Below are positions 10,864 to 20,837 of a DNA stretch of 64,000 bases, in pieces (the stretch's first letter is position 1; every line of letters begins with the position of its first letter). The stretch comes from Kingdonia uniflora. Its lineage: Eukaryota; Streptophyta; Magnoliopsida; Ranunculales; Circaeasteraceae. The stretch lies in the NCBI GenBank assembly GCA_014058105.1, contig JACGCM010000882.1, positions 620,001 to 684,000 of the forward strand, given 5' to 3'. The translations under genes were made by a program, and so were the position numbers. The notes below the pieces were generated by a model, which saw nothing but the letters and a program-made list of their open reading frames with translations, was not told the origin of the DNA and did not search any database.

Positions 10864-10989
10864 ATGGTGTAAGAGCTAATTCTGAGCCATCTCGAGCTTA
10901 CAGAATTAAGCCATTACAATAATGGTCATCAAACGGTCATATTATAAGACCTGTAAATAGGACCAGAGAATTCCAGATGAAGGACGGAT

Positions 10990-12540
10990 GAAGGCACACA
11001 AAACATCCTATACAAAACTATTCAGAACCTTCGTTGTAATACTTAGCAATCCTCAATAAAATCTCTATCTTTCTAAATTCTCAACAGAGGTCATAGTTTT
11101 TAACCTATTCAAAGGTTTCCACGCTAAACTTTGTGTTAATTGTTACTCTTTGACTATTAGTCGTTCTGAATATCTTTGGTATAAAGACTAAGTTCGGTTC
11201 ACAAAATTAGGCTATTACAGAGGGTATTTAAAATAATCGGATCGGATTGCTTTTGGAATAATCGGATCGAAAAATTCAAAATTTCAGAATTGCACAAAGT
11301 TATTCGATTCCGATCCAAATTTTTCTTGGAAATCGGATTTTCAAAAATCGAAATTGCAAAATAGGGTTCCAAAATTGGAAAAATCAGATCGGAAATCAGA
11401 AAAAATCGGAAGTTCGGACAAAAGTTGCAACGCTAGTAAAACCTATGTATGAATGGAGAATGGTAGTATAGTTTTGCATATGTTCTATAACTATGATGTA
11501 CCTGCCTCGAGCCTCACCGATTTTTTTTAATCTCTATGATGGTAGCGTTGATGTAATCAATAACTAAACCTACAGTGTTGATGTAACTAGTAACTAAACA
11601 TCGATTGGTAAGTTTAGCTGGGGATTTTGGGTGTTTGGCGGGATGGAATTTGTATTTGGGTGTTTTGGGATTGCTGCAAATCAATTACAGTAGGTTTGTA
11701 GGGAGATCAGTGGCGGAGAAAAATTATTGTTTCCTTGAGAGAAGTATATGTTGGGACAAAACTAAATGACACGTGACAGACCATGCTGGGCATTTTAGAC
11801 TTTAATTTTTTTTGACCCAGTCAACACCGGACTGACCCAGTTGACCGATTGTTTTTTTCTTTCCTTAAATTGAATTTTGGGGTCTAAAGTCTAAGAAGTG
11901 ACAAATGTGGGGGGCAAGGCCAAAGAAGATCAAATAAGTAGGGTTTAAAGTCTAAAAACTTTTTTTATATCATAAGAGACCTAAAATACAATACTCATTC
12001 GAATTACGTATCATGAGGCATTTTTCCACGGCCAAAACATGTTACCACTTATCTCTGTTCGAACAAGATATTTCATGTTCGAACAGATTCAAGTCTGACT
12101 CCATCTGTTCAAATAGGAAATACAAAAAATAATAAAAAGAAAAAAAAAAAAATCTTCTTCCTTTTTTCTTACCTTCATTTTTGAGCCGTAAAACCTAATA
12201 GAACTTTCACTCCAAAGAACTTTAGTAGAGAACTTGCATCATGGGCACTTGTTTTATGATACGCTTTGGGCACTCAATTACTACAACCAATTTAAAGATT
12301 TTTTAAGAACATTAAGGATATAAGTTCAAATCTAAAAATTATCAGGTCATTACAACATCATAATTTTTTATAAACGAATACCACATGTTCAATTGTGCAT
12401 GGGGTCATAGTGCTTAGCCAAATATAGACAACCAAACAAAAAATACCTTACCATCCCAAGTTGAAACAGGGATTTGGGGTTGTCATTTTCTTTGCAGCTT
12501 CATCAAATATCGTTCATAGAATAGGGTCATTCCGGTTTAT
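10990..12540. other. decayed repeat DNA without genes
   Basis: Includes the partial LTR copy (about 11085-11180), a region with many CGGATCGGA/AATCGGA words (11230-11430), and a TGTTCGAACA palindrome pair (about 12056-12092). No coding sequence is recognised. Confidence 0.4.
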
Positions 12541-12545
12541 TGAAA

Positions 12546-12752
12546 TATGTCGATAAATAATGCTAACCCCCCCGCCCCGTTTCGTTTACTACTTTGAAAC
12601 TGCACCAGTGCCGGAATTCAACACTTGGAGAGTGAGTCCAGAGGTGCCCGCCTGAAATAATCTAGTCCCTGCCAATATCAAGATCCTTTCTAGAAAAGCA
12701 GTACAATTGAGTCCGTATGAACTGTGAAGGTTGACAAAAGTACTCTTAACAT
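12546..12752. repeat. 200-bp repeat, left copy, bordering CSLC pseudogene
   Basis: A segment starting ATGTCGATAAATAA and ending GACAAAAGTACTC is repeated in direct orientation at about 14455-14652. Internally it shares TACTACTTTGAAACTGCACC and CTAGAAAAGCAGTACAATTG. The left copy has an extra 25-bp insertion. The two copies bracket the CSLC pseudogene. They look LTR-like, but similarity continues past the candidate ends and no target duplication was found. Confidence 0.55.
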
Positions 12753-13833
12753 AATCACAGCTCATAGCAGACTTGAGATTTCCAGCTTTGTAACCAGTTC
12801 TAACTAAATGACAAAATACTCGTTGACTCCACTTAGATACCTCAGCCTTGATTAACCACTGGATGCTCTCATCATCAGAGTCGTCTAGAACTTGAACCAA
12901 AAAATGATCTTTAGGCCAATCTATTTGACAAACAACACATATAGATTGCTCGTATACCTAAAGTGGGTCATATCAAAGTAATTACCAAAACTGGAAAACA
13001 GAATCGATAGAAGTAGTTATTCTTAATACTATTTTCCTACTTCTGTCTACATAATCTTAGTTTTGGATATATGAGCATATCAGTAATACTGATAGAAGAA
13101 TAGTAACTAAATAAATTAGCTAGGAATGAATTAAAAATGAAAAAAACGTGGAAATGTTAGGAGTTTCTCACCTCCTTTTCATTACACATCAGAATCTGGA
13201 TGAGAATGATAGGGTACTCATAGCCCGAACCCTCCACGCCCGCATTGAATATATCTTTATCAAAACTCGGTTTAATCTTCTTGTACTTGAGCCATAAACA
13301 ATCAATACAGAGGACCATTCAATCCAAAGATTTAATTATTATTAGAGCAACACAAAAGGTTGAAAGCCCCTGAATCAGCAGAGCAATGTAGCCGACTCGA
13401 ATTGTCAACCACTCAACATAAACCATATGCAACCACCCCTGGATCTCAGAGGTTTGTGGAATGTGTAAGTTGGGGTTTTGAAAATACTGCCAACCGTTCA
13501 AATGAGCGAAAACTTCAAAAACTAAAACACTCAAAAAGACCAATTAGAAGCCGCGAATAAATCTGAACCGCAACTTCCCCTTATCGGACTTCTCATTCTC
13601 CATTGTAACTCCTGTCTGAAAATCAACTTTTTCTTGATAGCTCCAAGCAATGTCTGGAGGACAGCCCCACGGCTCGATGAGCCTTAAGAAGCGAAACCCA
13701 CTTGTATTGCTTCGTATTTTTTCCACGATCTTTCTACTAAGGAATAGTTGAGGTTCTCTATAATCACAATGACAAGAGTTCCCTTTCTAGTATCATTTTC
13801 CCATAATACTAAAAAATCTAAGCTTGGGGCCAT
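12753..13833 (-). pseudogene. CSLC: cellulose synthase-like C (xyloglucan backbone glucan synthase) 5' fragment
   Basis: The start at 13831-13833 begins [19 protein letters not shown], the N-terminal signature of plant CSLC. Further on, FEVFAHLNGWQYFQNPNLHI, LSTFCVALIIIKSLD and [20 protein letters not shown] follow the CSLC membrane segment and approach to the GT2 domain, ending at a GTGAGA donor (exon 1 edge about 13172). Exon 2 (about 12957 down to 12753, acceptor CTTTAG) has [28 protein letters not shown] and [19 protein letters not shown]. It then breaks into the flanking repeat before the second catalytic motif. Frameshifts, a stop after FRFIRGF and a small deletion after KWSQ make it dead. 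CSLCs make the Golgi beta-1,4-glucan backbone. Confidence 0.8.
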
Positions 13834-14454
13834 ATCTTCTCTCTTTTAGATTTCTCTTGATCCAGAACCTGCAAATCGAACATGAACCGTAAATACCTCA
13901 AACAAACAAACCCCCTTTATCTTTAAAATCACCATTGATTGTACTTGAATTGCGTAATGCTAAATTCTCAAATTAAAACCATGAAATCAACATATTTAAA
14001 CCATGAAATTGCTAATCCCAGATAAAGACATCGAAAAGAAGATCGAAAACCCCAAACTCAATTGATTTAAACCCTTGCTCGGTTCAAAACAAAACTCAAA
14101 TTGATTGAAAATCTATTCCACATAGAGGAGAGATCGAATCACGCCTGCTAGGGCTTCATGGTGTGAGAGAGAGAGACAATCCACAAAATTTTAAAGCCTA
14201 GGGAGACAGGGAGAGCGCTGGTTTTGTTTTGAGTTTTTTTTTTGTTCGGAGAAGAAAGTGTGGGGGGAGGAGAAGAGAAGTTTTGACTCGGGTTTCTTTT
14301 TTTAGAATTTAGTTTTAAAACTTAAACTTCTAGAACTACCATTCTTTGTGCATTCCTCGAGGCATCAACAACGCATCCCGGCCCCTCTTTATCTCTGAAC
14401 ATAAGGACAAATTTGTCCAAAGCGGCAAAAACACCGTCCCGTAATAATAAAGAG
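13834..14454. other. upstream region of CSLC pseudogene
   Basis: Contains probable 5' flank (GAGAGAGAGAGAC, T-tracts) of the CSLC copy and a minus-strand frame (14322-14513) that I do not recognise and that runs into the right repeat copy. Confidence 0.35.
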
Positions 14455-14652
14455 ATGTCGATAAATAACGCCCCCGCCCCCGCCTCGTTTTGTTTACTAC
14501 TTTGAAACTGCACCAGTGCCGTAATTCAACACTCCCGCTTGAAATAATCTATTCCCTGCCAATATCAAGACCCTTTCTAGAAAAGCAGTACAATTGAGTC
14601 CGTGTGAGGTGTGAGGTGTGAGGTGTGAGGTGTGAAGGTTGACAAAAGTACT
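14455..14652. repeat. 200-bp repeat, right copy, with GTGTGAG minisatellite
   Basis: Counterpart of the repeat at 12546-12752. It contains four tandem GTGTGAG units (about 14602-14636) where the left copy has only one related word, so the 7-bp array expanded after duplication. Confidence 0.55.
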
Positions 14653-15059
14653 CGTACTCTAAACTGGAGTCGTATAGTTACGTGGCAAAAACGTGTATTT
14701 GAGTAACATACCTGTTTTGCCCTTGGTAATCTAAGCTAATTAATGGAGTTACTGTTGTTGTTGGATTCTCTCACTCTCTCAAGTCTCAAAGGGAAGCTAT
14801 CCTTATCTGGAGATCTTACGTTTTGGAGATGAAGGATTGGAACCCACTCTTGATCTAATTACAGGTCTTATGTCTTCCCCATCCCCTGTTTTCATGTAAA
14901 TTATCATGTTAGGGCTATTATATTCTTTTCGTAGAGACTCATTTTGGATCCTTTGTCAGGAAGATAACAATTTTTCAATTCCTTGTTCTTTTCCAACTAA
15001 TAAATTGGAATTGGGAAACTATTTCAAAAGTTTCTATTCCTACTCAAATTCGGAATCTG

Positions 15060-15080
15060 TTTCATAGTTATAAATAAAGA
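15060..15080 (+). promoter_or_regulatory. TATA-like box upstream of F-box gene
   Basis: TTATAAATAAAG lies about 80 bp before the chosen ATG at 15154, a reasonable spacing for a plant core promoter with a short leader. Inference only. Confidence 0.35.
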
Positions 15081-15153
15081 GTTTTGAGTTTTGTTTTTAC
15101 TTCATCTTTGTTACTGCCTCCTCTGTTATATCCCTTTTCCCCTTTGTTTGACA

Positions 15154-16579
15154 ATGGCTGTTGATTGGTCACTGCTCGAAAGAGATCCTCTCGAATACAT
15201 TATGAAAAAAATGGTCATACTTTCCGATCATATTCGATTTAGTAGTGTTTGTTCATCATGGAGAACAATAGCTGTTAACAGCAGATGTCGTCTCCCAAAT
15301 CAGTTCCCGGGTCTTATGGTCACATCAGAAGATACTAGCAAAAGAATTTTTTTACAATGTATTCCGCCAGTAAGTGGATCATCTGGCCTTCAGTACTTCA
15401 GTGAACATGTAATAGAGCTGCCTGTGTCTCACAAGTTTTCTTGCCGTGCATCTTCGTATGGTTGGCTCGTCTTAACCAACGGGGGTTACAAAATGTTTTT
15501 GTACCATCCCTTTATTCGGGTGAAATTCGATCTTCCTTCAATGGGAACACTTCCATATCCAATAACCCCACACGAGGCCAAGTTATCCAAGTGGTACGTA
15601 AAAAAAGCCGTTTTATCAGCAAACCCGACTACTACAGTTGATAAAAGCACTATAATAGTGTTAGTGATCTATGGTTTACTCGAGCCATCATTAGCCTTTT
15701 GCAAACTTGGAGACATAGTGTGGAGTCCTATAAGAGTACAGTATGGATCTTATTATCTGGACGCCATATATTACAAAGATCACTTTTACGCTATTAATGC
15801 ATGGGGAGGTCTTTGTGTTTGTAAAATTGGTGATGATGATGGCCGGCCCCGGGTTAATCAACTATTTAGGTTCGGTACGCCATTTTTGATACATCTGCCC
15901 ACTATGTCCACCGGTATTTGGTTGAATCGTGTGGTGAGTTGTTCCTTGTTGTAAGATATAATTATGAGTACGATTCTAGTGAAAGAGAAGGAGAAGTCAT
16001 CACTATTGATTATCATGATGCAGAACAGAGTGATTTTGATAATGAAGAAGAAGAAGAAGAAGAAGAAGAAGGTGATGGAGATGGAGAAGAGGAAGAAGAA
16101 GGTGATGAAGATGGAGAAGAGGAAGAAGAAGGTGATGAAGATGAAGATGGAGATGAGGAAGAAGAAGGTGATGGAGATGGAGAGATGGAGATGGAGACGG
16201 AGACGGGGACGGAGAAGAGGAAGAGGAAGGAGGAGGTTTGAGATTGCAAAAACATACTAGGTCATTTAAAGTATTCAAGTTAGAACCAAATGCTAAGAAG
16301 TGGGTAAAGGTGAATAGCCTGGATGAGAGTACGTTTTTTGTGGGTATAAACAGCTCATTCTCGATCAGATCTGCAGATTTCCTTGGTTACAGTAAGAATT
16401 GCATCTATTTCACGGACGACTACTCGATCGTTGAAGATCTTGTTAAACGTCCGTTTGTATTTGGTACGGATAATGGCATTTACAATGTTGCAGATGGTAG
16501 TGTTGAAATAATTTACCCAACTGATTTATGGTCGACGAGTTTGCCAATTCCAATGTGGGTTTCAAGAGTCCCATGGTAG
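15154..16579 (+). pseudogene. F-box protein with DUF295 (KIB-type) domain, two frameshifts
   Basis: The start ACAATGGCT at 15154 is preferred over 15091 because the F-box begins right after it (DWSLLERDPLEYIMKKM, then RFSSVCSSWRTIAV). The DUF295 body follows (GWLVLTNGGYKMFLYHPF, SLAFCKLGDIVWSPI, YKDHFYAINAWG). At about 15865-15880 the frame must move by -1 to keep YLVESCGELFLVVRY. A second -1 shift falls near 16181 in an acidic Glu/Asp/Gly tract (GAA/GAT/GGA repeats, 16040-16230). After it the last frame gives FKVFKLEPNAKKWVKVNSL and NCIYFTDDY. Such proteins are SCF ubiquitin-ligase substrate receptors. As read, the product ends at 15954. Two single-base deletions, sequencing error in the repeat, or a small intron (TTTAG before 15870) are alternatives. 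Confidence 0.8.
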
Positions 16580-16599
16580 GTTGTGTTTACTCTTTGAAC

Positions 16600-17150
16600 T
16601 CATTCGGACCGAGTTATTTATGCTGAAAAAGTATTTCATGTTATTGTAAGGTCGAATTGTAAGGATAGTATTCATTCATTTTCTTCCATCATAATAACTA
16701 ATTAAAATTGGATCTTTCTGTTTCATCGATTATCTGTTATTTTTCACAATCTTTGATTCAATTATTTTAGACTGTTGATAGTGTTGAACAATCTTGAATA
16801 GCTGAGTGGATCTATAGTATTTGGGTTATGTTTGGGGTAATCACACTTTGTTGTGCTGCTACTGATTTTGTGCTGTTGTTGTTATTGACTTGTTGCTTAT
16901 AGACTAAAAGTCGAGATAGGGATAAAAAATCATAAAATTAAGATAAAGATAAAGTAACTAGTAAAATTGCGATGAAGAGGAGCGAGCTCATTAAACTAAA
17001 GATCTAGCAGGCATTAAAGTTCTTCACAGCCTAGATAAAGTTACTGAAGATGGAGCTAGTAAATTTGATCAGAACATCCGAGCTCATAGTGACATTGATA
17101 GTGAGAGAGACATGCTTACAAATGTTGAGAGTGAAGAGCCGATGTAGATC
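16600..17150 (+). other. unassigned; one short coding-like stretch
   Basis: About 17000-17148 on + reads IKVLHSLDKVTEDGASKFDQ and ends with a stop after EEPM. It looks coding-like but has no start or recognisable family. The rest is 3' flank of the F-box gene. Confidence 0.3.
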
Positions 17151-17154
17151 TGGA

Positions 17155-18295
17155 CAGGAGCTTACAAGCTAGAAATTACTGGTATATATGTAGACACGTG
17201 TAGCAATGACACTAGAAATGACTGGTCCGAAGACAAGTCATTTTGAACTACGATGGATGATTTACTGACAAAGGAGAGAAGTAGAAGAGCTCCATAAAAG
17301 AGTACAAGGCGTTTCAATGAGCAGCCCGTCTGAAGATTCAATTCATCGCTGAAGTTTCAATGAGCAGCCAAGTCTTGAATCACTCAAGTTCTTTAATACA
17401 TGACTAGGGATTCTTGATCAATAGATTGATTCAAGATTTGAGTGATTTGATTCTCTCTTAAATCGCTCAAAGAAGATCTCTCTTCACTCTCAAAAGCAAA
17501 CCCTTAAAAATATAGGTTTTCAAGAAGTGAGATTGAAAAAAAAAGTATGTCTTAAATAACGAAACAGAAAACACGGGCTCTATTCGAATATAGACAATCC
17601 TATTCGAATATGATCAAGCTGGAAATCACGCTGAAGTGAGTTATTCGAAAATAAAAGAATCCTATTCGAATAGAAGAAATCTTTTTAAGCTTTGAAATCA
17701 CGCTGAGGTAAGTTATTCGAATAGACCAAAATCCAATTCGAATAGAAGAAATCTTTCAAAGCTTGAAATCATGTTGAGGTAAGTTATTCGAATAGACAAA
17801 ATCCTGTTCGAATAGAAGAAATCTTTCCATCTCTATTCGAATAGAAAATAGTCTATTCGAATAAAAGTTCTATTTTCTAAAGGAAGACATTCTTACTAGT
17901 TTTTCATACTCTGTAAAAGGCATAGGCTTAACTTTTTAGAACAAATAGTTAGAAACCCACTTACCTGTTCATAGTCAGTCTGTCCAGCTGTAGTCGCTTC
18001 TCGTGCACTCACTGACGCCAGATAACCACGAGAAAATGCTGACATCTACATCTACTCTAGACACTAAATGAAGCAAACTCCAAAAATGGATGTTTCAGAG
18101 CTTACAAGCTAAAAATTACTGGAATATATGTAGACAAGTGTAACAATGATGCTAGAAATGACTGGTCCGAAGACAAGTAATTTTGAACTACGATGGATGA
18201 TTTACTGGCAAAGCAGAGAAGTAGAAGAGCTCTATAAAAGAGTACAAGGCGTTTCAATGAGCAGCCCGTCTGAAGATTCAATTCATCTAATTGAA
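17155..18295. repeat. 190-bp direct repeat around a TATTCGAATA palindrome array
   Basis: A 190-bp segment starting AGCTTACAAGCTA and containing GACTGGTCCGAAGACAAGT occurs at about 17160-17345 and about 18100-18287. Between them (about 17565-17875) are at least ten copies of the palindrome CTATTCGAATAG or close variants, arranged in three roughly 70-bp tandem units that share AAATCACGCTGAGGTAAG and GAAGAAATCTTT. No coding sequence is present. Confidence 0.55.
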
Positions 18296-18299
18296 ACTC

Positions 18300-19560
18300 C
18301 ATGAATGACTCTTTCTCTCTCTCTTTCAACCACGTGAATCCTTTACTCTGCATCGTATAATTACTTGATTATAAGTGTATTAACGTGTTGTGGGCCTTCG
18401 GGCCATAATTTGGATAAACTGTAATGGTGCCCCCAAAAGCGAAGGTTGAAACAACCTTGGGGCCATCATCGGAGATCACACTTGGTGGAGATGAACTAGG
18501 TGAAAGAGACATTGGGGTTCAGTCAACATATAGTGCTTGGGAAATTTGATCAAGATCTATCCATACACCTAAAGGAATAACTCATCAGCCATTTCTCGAT
18601 CCAGGACATTCGTTACCGATCTCTTATATGTCGAGAATTATTTAGGCCGCTCGGATCTCTCATATCCTTTAAAATTAAGTTCTAGCCTTCGGATCCCACA
18701 TAAAATTTCAGAATTAGTTCAAACTTCAAAGCTGCCATATTATCTACCAAATTATGCTAAATTTTCAGTCACACAACATTAGTTTTACACTTCAAAACCA
18801 AATCATATGGCAAACTTAAGTCTTTGCTCATCACTACTCCCTTACTCTCTATACCACGATCCAAAACCTAAGTCTGAATCCCTCCTCTCAATCTTCTGAA
18901 ATCAATCCTTCTAAGGTGTTCTCCCCTTCTTCAACCCGTAAACAAATCGATGATGATACATGAAGCGTAGAGGAATACTGTAAACTCGAAGGTCTGTTTT
19001 TGTGTTTTATGATTTTAGATTTTTTTTGAAGTTTTTGATTTGGGGGTTTTTATTAGTGGAAGTGTGTAATTTTTGAAGCTATGTCTATATCATCTTATTT
19101 TCGATTAATGGTCCCGATTTGGTTTAATTTGATTAAAGGTTCTGATTTGGTTTTAATTTCGACCTAAGGGGATTGAGTTTAATTCTCCAGTAATTTTGTT
19201 TTTGAGGCGACGAATAACCATTGTCGTGGTGGGGATTTAAGTTGAGGTTAATTTTTGAACTAGGTGATTTGTTGGCGAGTCGATGGGGGCGATTAACGGG
19301 ATGGTCAGAGTGATCAGGGTTTAAGGGAGCTTTCAATGTGTTGATGCTCATATTTATTTTCAGCATCAACATAATTCATATCCATATGCTGGAAGCATGA
19401 TATCTCTCAAACACAGCTATACAAAGAAATGATGGAATACTGTAAGTTTGCAATTTCCTGGTTTTAGAGCTTTTAAAGTTTATGATTATTTTCATGATTA
19501 AATGTTGTGATTATTAGCATACATTGTTGCATGAGAAGTTGTTATTCAAATCATAGATAA
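18300..19560. other. no recognisable gene
   Basis: AT-rich stretch. A minus-strand frame (19133-19372) is Asn/Pro/Lys-rich and looks like chance. No element ends were found. Confidence 0.4.
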
Positions 19561-19567
19561 CAAAAGA

Positions 19568-20670
19568 TAACAAAAGAGTTAATCAGATAACAAAAGATAA
19601 AATATCTTCAACTAAGATGGCTACTTTCTCCTATGTCGGGATTTGAAATCAGATTATAATAGGAGTTTTATCCACATATTTCCGTAGATCAGGAGCTTCA
19701 TCTATGTACTTCATCACATATCTCTGCAGAAATCTTTCATTGGATAAAGTTACAACTGAAAAGAGATTAGGAAAAGAGATTAGGCTTCTTCTTCATCAAT
19801 CCCCTTGACATTAATATGTTCAACACCTCATTCCGGGGCTTTAACACTTTCTCCAAGCTGCAATTAAGCAATACAGGCTCCAATGTGATGTCCTTAGGGT
19901 CATAGCCAACTTTTGCCGTTAAAATACCCCATTTTTGCTCTTATGTTTTGTTTAGATTTTGCCAGCACATAGGGAAATTTCTAAATGCAGATAAAGTTTC
20001 CAATTCCGACCACCCACAGCTCTTATACACCTTAAACTTTCCCTCAAGAGTAGCTTTGCTTATGTTTGTTATCACATAAATAACATGAATAAACAATCCC
20101 GAATCCCGCTTTAACCCAAATTCATCAACATGAGTTAAGGCACCTTGAAGCAAATCAGGTGAACAGGTGAACATCTTTGGTTGATAGAATAGGAAAAAGG
20201 AAATCTATTTATCGGAGACCCCGCATTTGCATAAAATCCTAACATTCCAAACTACATTGTTCTGGCATATGGTGTTAAAGAGCCAATTGGATCTCTTGAG
20301 AGCCCTAACTATGTTTTCGTTTGAACAATGCATTGACCACAGAGATTCAACAGTTTGGATGATACTATTATTGATATCTCTGACGAGATTATGGGGGCAA
20401 CCATCAATTAGATCAGCGAGAGTGGAGCCAAAGAATCCTAGGCCTTCAAGGCATTTGAGTTTGGGTTTAAGGGCAAAGCGAGAGAAGGCTTTGGAGGCAG
20501 AGATTGCTCTGTTCCTTGGGAACCCATATGTGTTTACAAGGTGATCAACCACAAGAGGGTTTTTAGGAGTCTCAGATGGATTTTGGATTGAGGTGGTTGA
20601 AAATGGAGTTAGGGTCCTAAAATTATATAAACTATTTCTACTTTTATCAACTAAATATCTTACATAAATA
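19568..20670 (-). pseudogene. mTERF pseudogene, paralogue of 5274-6404
   Basis: Near-identical to the intact mTERF over its whole length including flanks (both 3' sides share GAGTTAATCAGATAACAAAA). Lesions: a one-base insertion soon after the start (about 20648) gives an early TGA; an in-frame deletion of about 44 codons joins AFSR to LKPKL (about 20475); a CAG-to-TAG nonsense sits after SDK (about 20205); single-base indels occur near 19925 and 19980; and a 16-bp duplication (AAAAGAGATTAGG) lies near 19765. It is a direct-orientation duplicate about 14.3 kb away that carries the same upstream GAGCATCTCCAACA motif without the hAT insertion. Confidence 0.88.
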
Positions 20671-20837
20671 ATTCATATCTATTTCGATCTCAAACTAATT
20701 CTACTTGAAATAATAAATTACCTCAACTCTGATTTCAGATCCTTGAGCTATTTTGAGTCTCTTGGAAAGAGTCTAATAAAAGGACACTGCTCAATACATT
20801 CATTCAGAGAGCATCTCCAACAACCTAGTAGTCCAAT

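Noticed and set aside
12546..14652. A simple LTR pair around CSLC
   Set aside because: TGTC...GACA borders exist but similarity continues past GACA and no target duplication is present.
16003..16278. Overlapping Pro/Ser/Leu- or His/Leu-rich frames on - and a Lys/Met/Arg-rich frame on + across the acidic tract
   Set aside because: They are alternative-frame readings of the GAA/GAT/GGA repeat in the F-box gene; the repeat keeps all frames open.
17565..17875. CRISPR-like regular repeats
   Set aside because: Repeats are palindromic words with related, not unique, spacers, in a plant nuclear context with no cas genes.
19133..19372. 79-codon Asn/Pro-rich frame on -
   Set aside because: Low-complexity composition, no start context or family, no splice signals.
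20227..20544. 105-codon + strand frame
   Set aside because: Antisense shadow of the mTERF pseudogene.
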